Positions 34,316 to 43,361 of a stretch of DNA of 64,000 nt are shown in pieces; the stretch's first letter is position 1, and the number at the start of each line of letters is the position of its first letter. This stretch comes from Halorientalis marina (GTDB taxonomy: Archaea > Halobacteriota > Halobacteria > Halobacteriales > Haloarculaceae): the NCBI RefSeq assembly GCF_023028345.1, contig NZ_CP095487.1, positions 1,116,001 through 1,180,000 of the forward strand, given 5' to 3'. The position numbers were made by a program, and so were the translations under genes. The notes under the pieces were generated by a model, which saw nothing but the letters and a program-made list of their open reading frames with translations, was not told the DNA's origin and ran no database searches.

Positions 34316-35413
34316 ATGGACTACGAGGAGCCGCAGTTCTTCCGTGTGATGCAGTATGCGGACGCGGCCGACCGGGACGTCGTCGACATGGTGAGCGGGA
34401 ACCCGGACTGGGAGCCGCCGGCGGCGCTGCGGTCGGCGCTTTCCGACTACGCCGAGGCCGACCCCGCCGAGTTCCAGTACCCCGCCAGCGAGGGGCTGTC
34501 GGCGCTTCGGGCGGAGATCGCCGAGCGCCGTGGCGTCGATACCGAACAGGTGATCGTCACCAGCGGGGCGGGGGAGGCCAACCACCTCGCGACCGTCGAG
34601 GGGCTGGACCGCTTCCCCGGCGACGAGGTCCTGCTGACCGACCCGGTGTACCCGTACTACGCCGGTCGGGTGAACCTCCTCGGCGCCCGGAGCCGGTACG
34701 TTCCCGTCGAGCCGGACGGCCAGCTCGACCCCGACCGCGTCCGCGAGGCCGCCAGCGACGAGACGGCCGTCGTCGTCGTCAACAGTCCGAACAACCCCAC
34801 CGGCGCCGTCTATCCCGAAGCGACGATGCGGGACCTCGTCGCCGTCGCCGAGGCGCACGACGCTCTGCTCGTCAGCGACGAAGTGTACGACCACTTCGAT
34901 TTCACCGGCGAGTTCGCCAGCGCGCTCGCGGTCGACTCCGCGCACCGCGTCGTCACCAACTCCTTCTCGAAGTCGATGGCGATCACGGGCTTTCGGGTCG
35001 GCTACGGGGTCTACCCCTCGGAACTGGTCGAACGGGTCGCCACTCGACATATGCTGACGAACGTCACCGCGAGCCGCCCGGCCCAGTACGCCGTCTACCG
35101 TGCGCTCCGCGAGACCGGTCCCGAGTACTATGCGGAGAATCGGCGTCTGCTCGAAGACCGCGTGGCCGCGTTCACGGACGCGCTTGACGACGCCGGTGCC
35201 GAGTACACCGACCCCGGCGGGAGTTTCTACGTCATGGCGCGCTTCGAGGGGTTCCCGGGGACGATGGCGAACGTCGAGCGCCTGATCGACGAGGCGGGCG
35301 TCGCGGGGATGCCCGGCGAGGCATTCGGCGAGTCACGCGCCGACTGGTTCCGGTTCGCGCTGGTGACGCCGCGGGCCGCCGAGGCCGCCGAGCGCCTGGC
35401 CGACTACTTCTAG
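34316..35413 (+). CDS. PLP-dependent aminotransferase, class I/II
   Basis: A 365-residue fold-type I enzyme. QYPASEGLSALRAEIAERRG, TSGAGEANHL, DPVYPYYAGR, NSPNNPTGAVYP, DEVYDHF and SFSKSMAITGFRVGYGV carry the family residues, with the PLP lysine in SFSKS and Arg at FRFAL near the end. Closest to aspartate/aromatic aminotransferases, but specificity cannot be told. ATG 34316 gives the usual N-terminus (MDYEEPQFFRVMQYADAADR). Its TAG stop shares CTAG with the stop of the convergent MFS gene. Confidence 0.85.
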   Translation: MDYEEPQFFRVMQYADAADRDVVDMVSGNPDWEPPAALRSALSDYAEADPAEFQYPASEGLSALRAEIAERRGVDTEQVIVTSGAGEANHLATVEGLDRFPGDEVLLTDPVYPYYAGRVNLLGARSRYVPVEPDGQLDPDRVREAASDETAVVVVNSPNNPTGAVYPEATMRDLVAVAEAHDALLVSDEVYDHFDFTGEFASALAVDSAHRVVTNSFSKSMAITGFRVGYGVYPSELVERVATRHMLTNVTASRPAQYAVYRALRETGPEYYAENRRLLEDRVAAFTDALDDAGAEYTDPGGSFYVMARFEGFPGTMANVERLIDEAGVAGMPGEAFGESRADWFRFALVTPRAAEAAERLADYF

Positions 35414-36672
35414 ACCGTCGCTTCGGTGTGTCGTGCCGGGAGGAACGCGAATATCGCGACCGAGGGGAGCGTCAGCACCGCGAGGCCGATCATCGCGAGG
35501 TCGAACTGGCCGGCGTCGGCGAAGACGCCGACCGCGACCGAGCCGGTCGAGCCGAGCGCGAAGAAGGCCGTCCGTACGAGGCCCCACGTCGTCCCCTGGA
35601 CGGCCGGCGGGATGGCTGCGACGACGTAGGCGTTGACGACGGGCCCGACCGCCAGCCGGACCCCCATCGGGACCGTCAGCAGACCGAGCGCGAGCGCCCC
35701 TTCGACGTAGGGGAGGGCCACGAGCGGCGGGATGCCGAGGAGTGCGATGGCGACCAGCACCCGCCCGTGGCCGTAGCGGTCGGCCGCCCGCCCGGCGACG
35801 GACTGGAACGCCGCCCCCGCCACGAACAGCACCGCGAACAGCGCGCCGGCAGTCCCCGCCGTCAGTGCCTTCCGTTCGACGAGGTACGTCGTGTAGAAGG
35901 CGGTCAACCCCTGGAAGGTAAAGAGCATGAACGCGGCGCCGACGGCCGCCACGAGGACGGTCCGTCGGGTCGCGGCGTCGACGACGGCACCGACCGTCCT
36001 GCCGCCGTCGGTCGCCGCCGGACCGTCGGCCGAGTCGCGGCGCTCGCGGTTCGGGACGGCCCACCAGACCCCGGCCGCGAGGACGAAGAACGCGGGCGCG
36101 AAGGCCGCGAGCGCGACCTCCCAGCCGGCCCAGCCGGGGAACAGGTCGTCGGCGCGATTGCTGAGTTGCGTGGCGACGAACGGGAGCGCCGCGGCGCCGA
36201 CGCTCCCCGCGGCCAGCGTCAGGCCGAACGCCGCGCCGTCGTTCTCCCGGAAGGTGTTCGAGAGGACCGTCCCCCGCGGCGGGCCGAACAGGCCGGTCCC
36301 GAGGCCGAACAGCGAGGCCGCGAGGAGAAAGACGGCGAAACTGGGCGCGAACCCGAACGTGACGAGACTGGTGCCGGCGACGAGCAGACTCGCCGTCAGC
36401 AGGCGCCGCTCGCCGACGCGGTCGACCATCGTGCCAGCGGGCAGTTGCATCCCGGCGTAGGTGAGCCAGATCAGCGTCACGGCGAGGCCGGCCGCCGCGT
36501 TGTCGACGCCGAAGGTGTCCTTGACCTGTGGCAGCAGGGCGGGGATGACGAACCGGAGTCCGAGCGTGACGAACCAGCCGGCGGCGACCGTCGCCAGCAC
36601 CCAGCCGCGACCGCCGCCACGGAGCGGGGCCAGTCGGGCCAGCGCCCCGGTCGCTCCGTCGTCACCGCTCAT
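35410..36672 (-). CDS. MFS transporter
   Basis: 420 residues with 12 predicted membrane helices. Family features include RFVIPALLPQVKDTFGVDN in helix 1-2, AGMQLPAGTMVDRVGERRLL (a motif A variant with DRVGERR between helices 2 and 3) and FGLGTGLFGPPRGTVLSNTF in helix 4. A long central loop (PNRERRDSADGPAATDGGRT) joins the halves. Drug, sugar or organic-acid transport cannot be distinguished. The stop overlaps the aminotransferase stop by four bases in CTAG. Confidence 0.85.
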   Translation of the reverse strand: MSGDDGATGALARLAPLRGGGRGWVLATVAAGWFVTLGLRFVIPALLPQVKDTFGVDNAAAGLAVTLIWLTYAGMQLPAGTMVDRVGERRLLTASLLVAGTSLVTFGFAPSFAVFLLAASLFGLGTGLFGPPRGTVLSNTFRENDGAAFGLTLAAGSVGAAALPFVATQLSNRADDLFPGWAGWEVALAAFAPAFFVLAAGVWWAVPNRERRDSADGPAATDGGRTVGAVVDAATRRTVLVAAVGAAFMLFTFQGLTAFYTTYLVERKALTAGTAGALFAVLFVAGAAFQSVAGRAADRYGHGRVLVAIALLGIPPLVALPYVEGALALGLLTVPMGVRLAVGPVVNAYVVAAIPPAVQGTTWGLVRTAFFALGSTGSVAVGVFADAGQFDLAMIGLAVLTLPSVAIFAFLPARHTEATV

Positions 36673-36767
36673 CGGTCACGCCGTACCACTCGTCGCTCGG
36701 CTGGCAGTACACGCCCGTTCCTGTGGACCGTTCGCTCAAGGGTCTGTCGGAGCGCCACGCGGCCCGC

Positions 36768-38234
36768 TCAGCCGTTCCGGTAGCGGTCGATCCCGCCGCC
36801 GGCGATCAGGCCGAGCGAGAGCGCGGTCAGGACGAGCTGGAGCTCGCCGAACCAGAACGGGAGTTTCGGGAACACTGCCCGGATGCCGACCAGCGCGAGC
36901 GAGAGGACGGGCACGTCGTCGTCGCTGGTCTGGACCCGCTCGGACTGCTCGTAGCGCAGGTCCGGGTCGCTCGCGGTCGTCGTCGCGTTCGTCCCGTCGG
37001 TCGCGTCCGTGTCGTTCGTGATCGCCCCGCCGTCGCTCTCCGCCGTCGCGTTGGGCGTGTACGGGCCCGTGAGTTCCCCCTCGGGCTGGAGATCGGCCTC
37101 GTAGGGGATCAGATCCGTGCTGTTGCTCCAGACGACCCCGCCGCTGCGGTTCACCTCGAAGACGCGCGTATTGAGCGAGTCGGTGACGAGCGTGTTCCCG
37201 TTGGGGAGGCGGTCGGCGTCACGGGGCCAATCGAGGCCGAGGTCTCCGGCCTCTTCGAGGGCCCACGCCGGCCGCCAGGTGCCGTTGTCCTGACGGTGGA
37301 GTTCGACGATCCGGTCGTTCTCGCTGTCGGCCACGAGGATGGCCCCGTCACCGAGCCACTGGGGATTGTGCTGGTGGTCGATGACGTCGGGGTTCCCACA
37401 GCGAATCTCGCCGTCGCCGTCGTAGTCCTGGAGCTGCCCCCCGATGTCACAGGCGTCGTCGTTCTCCGCGGACCGGTCCTCGTTGATGACGTCGACGACG
37501 CCCTCGCCGCGCTCGATGACGACGATCTGGTTCGCGTTCCGGACGGAGACGAGGAAGCGGTCGTCGCCGAGGTAGTCGACGTCGTTGATGTGGAGCCAGT
37601 CGGTGGTCGTGGGATCCGGCGGAGCGTCGTAGAAGCCCGACTCCGCGGCGCGCCACTCCCACTCGACTTCGCCGTCGGAGACGACTACGACGCGCTCGTG
37701 TTCCATGTCGGTGAACACGAAGCTATCCTCACCGATCGGCTCCACGTCGTGGACCTCCCGGTGGGTCGGCGACCGGATGGGGAAGGTGTACTCCGAAACC
37801 GTCGCGGGCCCGCCCTCGGCGTCGGGGTCGATCACGCGGAAGCCGGTCTTGGTACAGGGCGGATCGTAGGGGTCACAGCCCGACTCGTAGTCGTTGTTGT
37901 GGAACCCGGCGACGACGTTGCCGTTGTCCATCCTCGTCGCGTCGAAGTAACTGTCGCGGTCGCTGACGCTCCAGATCCGCTCGCCGTCCCGAAGGAGGTA
38001 GACCTGCCCGTTGCGCTGCCACTGGGGCCCGCCACCCTGGATGGCGACGAGGACGCCGCCGGGGTCGGCCGAGTCGTTCGCTGCCGTCGTCGTCGTCCGG
38101 CTGTCGCTCGCGAGGACCGCGCTCCCGTCGCGGGCCACCTCGCGCGTCGGTGCCGTCGTGGCGCTCGCGACGAGGGTCGTGGTCAGGAGGACGACGCCCA
38201 GCGCGACGAAAACGGTACTCCGCGGGAACCTCAT
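36768..38234 (-). CDS. Membrane-anchored arylsulfotransferase-like propeller protein
   Basis: 488 residues. An N-terminal signal/anchor helix (FVALGVVLLTTTLVASATTA) leads to an extracellular beta-propeller with repeated NGNVVAG, NGNTLVTDS and GDGAILVADSENDRIVELHR motifs, typical of the arylsulfotransferase (ASST) family. His residues sit in DWLHINDVDYLGDD, VIDHQHNP and EVHDVEP. A Thr/Asn-rich linker (NDTDATDGTNATTTASD) and C-terminal membrane helix (LVLTALSLGLIAGG) follow. Sulfotransfer activity is not certain; other propellers of this type have no known enzyme. ATG 38234 gives a normal signal. Confidence 0.75.
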   Translation of the reverse strand: MRFPRSTVFVALGVVLLTTTLVASATTAPTREVARDGSAVLASDSRTTTTAANDSADPGGVLVAIQGGGPQWQRNGQVYLLRDGERIWSVSDRDSYFDATRMDNGNVVAGFHNNDYESGCDPYDPPCTKTGFRVIDPDAEGGPATVSEYTFPIRSPTHREVHDVEPIGEDSFVFTDMEHERVVVVSDGEVEWEWRAAESGFYDAPPDPTTTDWLHINDVDYLGDDRFLVSVRNANQIVVIERGEGVVDVINEDRSAENDDACDIGGQLQDYDGDGEIRCGNPDVIDHQHNPQWLGDGAILVADSENDRIVELHRQDNGTWRPAWALEEAGDLGLDWPRDADRLPNGNTLVTDSLNTRVFEVNRSGGVVWSNSTDLIPYEADLQPEGELTGPYTPNATAESDGGAITNDTDATDGTNATTTASDPDLRYEQSERVQTSDDDVPVLSLALVGIRAVFPKLPFWFGELQLVLTALSLGLIAGGGIDRYRNG

Positions 38235-38331
38235 CGACCCGAGAGTCCGGCGGCCGGAATATATCTCTTCTGGACTCCCGTCCGGAATCCGGAGGTTCAT
38301 ACGCGAGGAGGACCCCACCTCCGCACACGAC

Positions 38332-40821
38332 ATGAGCGGCGACCGGGACCCGGCGACATCGGGTGAGGCAGGTGGTTCGAGTCGGGCAGCGGACGACGAG
38401 CCGCCGGCCTGGCGCGAGGTCTTCGGGTTCGACGAGCCCTACGCGAACCAGGCCGACGCCATCGAGTCGGCCATCGACGCCGGCCGCGCCGAGGGCTTCC
38501 TCGCGATGGAGGGTCCCTGCGGGACGGGAAAGACGATGGCCGCGCTCACCGCCGCGACGACGCTCGTTCGCGCGGGCGACTACGAACGCGTCGTCGTCGT
38601 CACGCCGGTCAAACAGCAACTCCAGCAGTTCGTCGACGACCTGCGGACCATCAACGCCGGTCTCGACGAGCCGATGGACGGCATCGCCCTCGTGGGCAAA
38701 CGCGACCTCTGTCCCTACGGCCGCGAGGACGTGTTCCCCCGCGATTCGTCCGTCCACGACCGCTGTGAGGACCTCCGGGAGACCACCGCGCGCCTCGTCG
38801 AGGCCGACGGCGGCGGGACCGAGAGCAGTGTGGCGGCCGCCGACGCCGCCGTCGGCGGTGACGACGACGAGGAGACCTGGTGGGACCCGGGGAAGGCGAG
38901 CGACCTCGTGAAAGCCGCCCGGCAGGACGCCGGCGAGTTCGAGACGCTGACCGACGACCGGCTCTCGACGGCCGGGGCGACGTCGCCCTACCGCCGCGAA
39001 CAGCCGAGCGCGCCCACCGAGGTGGACGACGACGAACCCCTCTACTGTCCGTTCGAGGCCGACTGGTACGCCCGGAACAAGGGCTCGCCCGTCGACTTCA
39101 CCGCCGGCCGGCACAACGTCCTCACGAGCGAGGAGTTCCTGCCCGCCGCGACCGAGCGGGGGACCTGCCCCCACCGAGCGATGAGCGTCCTCCTCTCTGA
39201 GGCGGACGTGGTCGTCGGCAACTACAATCACCTGTTCGACCCCGGCTCCCGGCCGCTCGTGCAGGACGCCCTCGACGAGGATACCTTCGTCATCGTCGAC
39301 GAGGCACACCGGCTGGAGGAGCGCGTCCGTGATCTCCTCTCGGACCGCGTCGGCCGGCACACGCTCGTCCGCGCCCGCAACGACTGCACCCAGCTCCTCC
39401 AGTTGGCCCGACAGAGCCGCGAACACGAGACGGAGGTCGACGACCTGCTCGCGACTCACGAGGTCACGCTCGACGCCGTGGAGCGGGCCCGGGAGTTCTA
39501 CGACGACGTGGTGCGGTGGCTGACCGAGCGCGTCGCGGCCCACCTCGACGAGGAGTTCGGCGAGACCTGGCGGGAGCGCCCCGACGAACTGCCCGAGGAG
39601 CCCCGCGAGATACCCCTCCGTGACCCCGAGCACGAGGAGCGCGACGACCTGACGGAGTGGGCGGAAGGCGAGGGCTACACCGGTGACGTCTGGCGGACGC
39701 TGGACCGGGTGGGCGTGGCCGTCGACCGGACGCTGGAGGAACTCGGCGAGGGCCGGCAGTGCGTCGCGCCGGCGGTCGGCGCGACGATCCATAAGTGGTG
39801 GGAGCGCGACCACGTCACCCACTTCCGGGAGGTCGAACTGGAGGCGGCGCCGGCCGACAGCGACGCCGTTGCCCACCCCTGGCAGACGGTCTACACCGCC
39901 GGCCTCCTCCTGTACGACTGTATGCCCGCCGAGGCGCTGCGCTCGGTCTTCGACGAACTCGGCGGCGGTGTCCTGATGAGTGCGACGCTCGAACCGATCG
40001 ACGTGTTCACGCGCGTCTCCGGGCTGGACGCGCTCGAACGGACGGGGACGGGCGGGGTCGCGGCCGACGACGACGACCCCGGGAGGCCCATCACGACGCG
40101 CAGCTACGGGCTGACCTTTCCCGAGGAGAACCGCGAGAGCTGGCTGGTCGACGCGACGGCCTACACCGCGCGCAACCGCGGTGACCCGGTCCGGGACCAC
40201 GGCAACCGCGTCCGCGACGAGTACGAGCAGGTCCTCCGGACGGTCGCGCGGAGCCCGGGCAACGTCATGATCGCGATGCCGAACTACCGCGAGGCGGCCT
40301 GGGCCGGCGACTACCTCCGCGAGGTGGTCGAGAAGGACGTGCTCGTCGACGAGTCCTCCTCGAACGAGGCCACCGACGACCTGAAACGCGAGTTCTTCCA
40401 CGGGCCAGGGAAAGTCCTCGTGACGAGTACGCGCGGGACGCTCACGGAGGGGGTCGACTACGACGGCGACAAACTCCACGCCTGTGCCGTCGTCGGCGTG
40501 CCGCTGGTCAACATCGGCTCGCCGCGAGTCCGGGCGGTCCGGGCGGCCTACGGCCGCGCGTTCGGCGAGGAGAACGCCTTCGAGTACGCGCTGACAGTGC
40601 CGGCGGTCCGGCGCGCCCGGCAGGCTATCGGCCGGGTCATCCGCGGGACCGACGAGGTGGGCGTCCGAATCTTCGTCGGCGAGCGCTACACGCCCGACGC
40701 CGTCCACTCCGTCCACGAGTACCTCTCCCCCGCAGAGCGCGCGGAGTTCGTTCGGATGACGCCCGACTTCCTCGCCGACCAGTTCACCGCCTTCTGGGCC
40801 GACCACGACCCGCCGGCCTGA
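38332..40821 (+). CDS. XPD/DinG-type Fe-S DNA helicase
   Basis: An 829-residue superfamily 2 helicase. Walker A GPCGTGKT is near residues 62-69, VIVDEAHRLEE is motif II, and motifs V/VI read VTSTRGTLTEGVDYDGD and QAIGRVIRG. Cys127, 145, 239 and 279 could hold a [4Fe-4S] cluster, but the second and third are separated by 93 residues, with an acidic Gly/Asp-rich insert (about 160-180) where XPD has a compact domain. XPD-like helicases unwind DNA 5'-3' in repair; this one may act in replication-fork or damage processing. It is transcribed divergently from the arylsulfotransferase-like gene. Confidence 0.88.
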   Translation: MSGDRDPATSGEAGGSSRAADDEPPAWREVFGFDEPYANQADAIESAIDAGRAEGFLAMEGPCGTGKTMAALTAATTLVRAGDYERVVVVTPVKQQLQQFVDDLRTINAGLDEPMDGIALVGKRDLCPYGREDVFPRDSSVHDRCEDLRETTARLVEADGGGTESSVAAADAAVGGDDDEETWWDPGKASDLVKAARQDAGEFETLTDDRLSTAGATSPYRREQPSAPTEVDDDEPLYCPFEADWYARNKGSPVDFTAGRHNVLTSEEFLPAATERGTCPHRAMSVLLSEADVVVGNYNHLFDPGSRPLVQDALDEDTFVIVDEAHRLEERVRDLLSDRVGRHTLVRARNDCTQLLQLARQSREHETEVDDLLATHEVTLDAVERAREFYDDVVRWLTERVAAHLDEEFGETWRERPDELPEEPREIPLRDPEHEERDDLTEWAEGEGYTGDVWRTLDRVGVAVDRTLEELGEGRQCVAPAVGATIHKWWERDHVTHFREVELEAAPADSDAVAHPWQTVYTAGLLLYDCMPAEALRSVFDELGGGVLMSATLEPIDVFTRVSGLDALERTGTGGVAADDDDPGRPITTRSYGLTFPEENRESWLVDATAYTARNRGDPVRDHGNRVRDEYEQVLRTVARSPGNVMIAMPNYREAAWAGDYLREVVEKDVLVDESSSNEATDDLKREFFHGPGKVLVTSTRGTLTEGVDYDGDKLHACAVVGVPLVNIGSPRVRAVRAAYGRAFGEENAFEYALTVPAVRRARQAIGRVIRGTDEVGVRIFVGERYTPDAVHSVHEYLSPAERAEFVRMTPDFLADQFTAFWADHDPPA

Positions 40822-40957
40822 GCCGTGTCACCGTGGCCCGTGGTGACGAGCCTGAACCGGATAATTTGGCCGGTAGGGTCGCTTCGAGCAGGGATTTGCC
40901 GGCGAGCGTTGCACGGATTCAGAAAGCCTATTTGCCGTGCTCACTCCCCTCCCGATG

Positions 40958-41113
40958 ATGCCCGAGTGTCAGAACTGCGGTTCTTTCGTGACTGAAGACT
41001 ACGTACGGGTGTTCACACCGGAGGTACACGACGGTCCGCGGGTCTGTCCCAACTGCGAGGACAAGATCCGCGACGGCAACGACGTTCGCGAGGCACGCTC
41101 CTCACGCTCCTGA
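40958..41113 (+). CDS. Small zinc-finger protein, DUF7563-like
   Basis: A 51-residue protein, MPECQNCGSFVTEDYVRVFT, ending KIRDGNDVREARSSRS. Two CxxC knuckles (CQNC and CPNC) form one zinc ribbon. It belongs to the small zinc-finger micro-proteins common in haloarchaea and highly conserved within them, function unknown. CTATTTG lies 24-30 bp upstream, supporting a leaderless start; a second ATG at 40955 directly precedes it, adding one Met. Confidence 0.72.
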   Translation: MPECQNCGSFVTEDYVRVFTPEVHDGPRVCPNCEDKIRDGNDVREARSSRS

Positions 41114-41188
41114 CGCCCCGGGTCGTCCGGGGTCGCCGCATCGCTCTCACACAAGGATTATTCTGGTCGCGTTCGCACCGGTCGGCCG

Positions 41189-42406
41189 ATGGTCCCCGCG
41201 CTCTCTCGCCGACGCCTCCTCGCAGCCGCCGGCACGCTCGCTGTCGGCACGGGCATCGGCACCGCACTCGCGAGTTCGTCCGCCGGCTCCGGGTCGGCCT
41301 GGCCGATGGCTCGGCACGGCCCGGCGGGTCGGAGCCACGCCCCGGACGCGCGACCGCCACGCGACGGCGTCGCCGTCCGCTGGAAACGCCCGGTCGACTC
41401 CGACCGCGGGTTCGCCTACGGTGCGACGCCGGTCGTCGCCGACGGACGCGTGTACGTCGCCGGCGACGACCTGCGCGTTTTCGACGCCGGGACCGGACGC
41501 GACCGCTTCCGGGTCAACCGCGACCTCGGCACCGCCGCCGCCCTCGCGCCGGCGCGGGCGTACACCTCGCCGACGCTCGGCGTCGTCGAGTCGGGGCGCA
41601 TCGGCGGCCTCCACGCCAACGGCGGACTCGACCTGTTCGGCAGCCAGGCGGGCGTCGAACGGTGGTCTATTTCGCAGGACCGCGGGACGCCGGTGTTCCC
41701 GAACGCGACGCCCGAGCAGCCCCCGCCGGTGGCCGCGGGCGAAACGCTCCTGTTCGCGACGGCCGGCGGGCTGCTCGCCGTCGACGCCAGCAGCGGGCGC
41801 GTCCGCTGGCGGGCCGGGACGGACTCGTCCCGCCCCGTCGTCCACGAGGGCGTGGTCTACGCCGCGGATTACCCCACCGGCGTCGTCGGGTACGATCTCG
41901 AGACCGGCGAGCGGCGGTTCGGCCACGAGGTCCCGGACACTCTCGCGCTCGGGGTAACCGCCGGCACCGACCGGCTCGTCGTCGCGACCGACGACGGCCT
42001 CGCGGGGATGGCCTACGACGGCACCGTCCGCTGGCAGTTCGCACCGGACGATCTCTACCGGGACCGCGGTGCCGTCGCGCTGGCCGACGGCGTCGCCTAC
42101 GGAGGCTTCCGCGGTGAGGACGACGATTTCCTCGTCGCGGTCGACGCCGCCGACGGCACCGAACGCTGGCGGAGTCCGGCCGTCCCCGCGTCGGAGCCGC
42201 GGTTCGCCCCGCCGGCGGTCGCGGACGGCGTCGTCTACGTCCCCGAGCGCGACCGGGGGCTGGCGGGCGTCGACGCCGCAGACGGGTCGGTCCGCTGGCG
42301 GTTCGAGCCGAACGACGACCCGCTCCCGTGGTCGCCGGCGGCGCTCGCCGGCGACGCCCTCTACGCCGTCGGGAACGAGTACGTCTACGCGCTGGAGGAA
42401 TCATGA
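41189..42406 (+). CDS. Tat-exported PQQ-like beta-propeller protein
   Basis: 405 residues. MVPALSRRRLLAAAGTLAVG is a twin-arginine signal, followed by an Ala/Ser-rich stretch. The mature part is an eight-bladed PQQ-type (quinoprotein/BamB-like) propeller with repeated blade motifs GRVYVAGDDLRVFDAGTGRD, ADYPTGVVGYDLETGERRF and DAADGTERWRSP. Tat export of a folded propeller is common in haloarchaea. It probably serves as an extracellular scaffold or binding protein; no catalytic quinoprotein residues are apparent. Its stop overlaps the next gene start by ATGA. Confidence 0.8.
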   Translation: MVPALSRRRLLAAAGTLAVGTGIGTALASSSAGSGSAWPMARHGPAGRSHAPDARPPRDGVAVRWKRPVDSDRGFAYGATPVVADGRVYVAGDDLRVFDAGTGRDRFRVNRDLGTAAALAPARAYTSPTLGVVESGRIGGLHANGGLDLFGSQAGVERWSISQDRGTPVFPNATPEQPPPVAAGETLLFATAGGLLAVDASSGRVRWRAGTDSSRPVVHEGVVYAADYPTGVVGYDLETGERRFGHEVPDTLALGVTAGTDRLVVATDDGLAGMAYDGTVRWQFAPDDLYRDRGAVALADGVAYGGFRGEDDDFLVAVDAADGTERWRSPAVPASEPRFAPPAVADGVVYVPERDRGLAGVDAADGSVRWRFEPNDDPLPWSPAALAGDALYAVGNEYVYALEES

Positions 42407-43314
42407 GCACCGACGAACCGGCGGTCGAGGCGTCCGGCCCCGTCTCGTCGTCTTCGCCGCGGTTCTCGACCGCCGCCGTCCTCTCCGGCGCGCGCGACCG
42501 GCTCGCGGCACACCCCCGCGCGCTCGTCGCCTGCCTGCTCGCCGGTCTCGTCGTCGCGGGCGTCGACTGGCTCCTGCTCCACGACGCGGTGCCGACCGTT
42601 CGGTACGAGGGTATCGAGCAGGGACGCATCGCGGCGACGTTCCGCGTCGCCGTCGCCGTCGAGTCACGGGCGCGGGTGCCGCCGTCCGCCCTCCTCAACC
42701 TCACGCCGCGGTGGCTCGCCTGGACCGTCGGTCTCGTCCTCGCGAAGTACCTCGCCGTCGTCGCCGCGAGCGTCTACGCGCTCGCGACCCTGCTGGAGGT
42801 CGACCTCACGGCTCCGGCGGTCCTGCGCTACGGCGCACTCGTAGCGGTGCTGTGGCTCGGTGCCGGCCGGATCACCTTCGAGGGGGGTGCGGTCCTGTTC
42901 GGCCTCCCGCTCCTGATCGGCTTCTTCGTCGTCGCCGTCCGGCTCGTGCCGCTTCCGGGACGGGTGATTCGTGGGGATAGCATCCGGGCGGCGCTGGGCT
43001 GGAGCTGGCGCCGGGCCCGCGGGCACGGCTGGGCGCTGTTCGGCGTCGTCCTCGTCGTCGGGGTCGCGAACCACCTGCTGACGAGCGTGCCGGTCGTCGG
43101 CCCGGTCGGGAGCGGCGCAGTTGCGGCGCTGCACGCGGGCGTCGTGGCGACGGTCTGCCGCCGGTTGGCTGTCGCCGAGCGCGACGAGTCCGGGGCTACG
43201 TCGGGCGGTGACGGTCCGGACGCGGACGTGACCGCGGGGAGCGGCGACGGCCCGGGCACGGCCGACGAGAGCGATGACTGTCCGCCCACGTCGGACGAGG
43301 AGTCGGACGCCTGA
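42403..43314 (+). CDS. Six-helix membrane protein, partner of the propeller
   Basis: 303 residues with about six membrane helices (residues 45-64, 105-130, 138-155, 162-185, 213-232 and 240-262) and an acidic, low-complexity cytoplasmic-like tail (DGPDADVTAGSGDGPGTADE). It is unrecognised at family level. The ATG overlaps the TGA of the propeller gene by 4 bp, so the two are coupled and probably act together at the membrane. The Arg-rich segment WSWRRARGHGW lies between helices 4 and 5. Confidence 0.6.
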   Translation: MSTDEPAVEASGPVSSSSPRFSTAAVLSGARDRLAAHPRALVACLLAGLVVAGVDWLLLHDAVPTVRYEGIEQGRIAATFRVAVAVESRARVPPSALLNLTPRWLAWTVGLVLAKYLAVVAASVYALATLLEVDLTAPAVLRYGALVAVLWLGAGRITFEGGAVLFGLPLLIGFFVVAVRLVPLPGRVIRGDSIRAALGWSWRRARGHGWALFGVVLVVGVANHLLTSVPVVGPVGSGAVAALHAGVVATVCRRLAVAERDESGATSGGDGPDADVTAGSGDGPGTADESDDCPPTSDEESDA

Positions 43315-43361
43315 CTGGGCGAGACCGGGAAGTACACAAGTCCCGGGACGAACCGTCGCGT

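Noticed and set aside
37873..40806. A 977-codon open frame on the minus strand opposite the helicase
   Set aside because: It is the mirror of the well-supported XPD-like helicase. Composition is His/Arg/Val-rich with no family resemblance, as expected from a GC-rich antisense frame.
40822..40957. Possible small RNA between the helicase and zinc-finger genes
   Set aside because: Only a promoter (CTATTTG) fitting the zinc-finger gene is seen; no clear structure.
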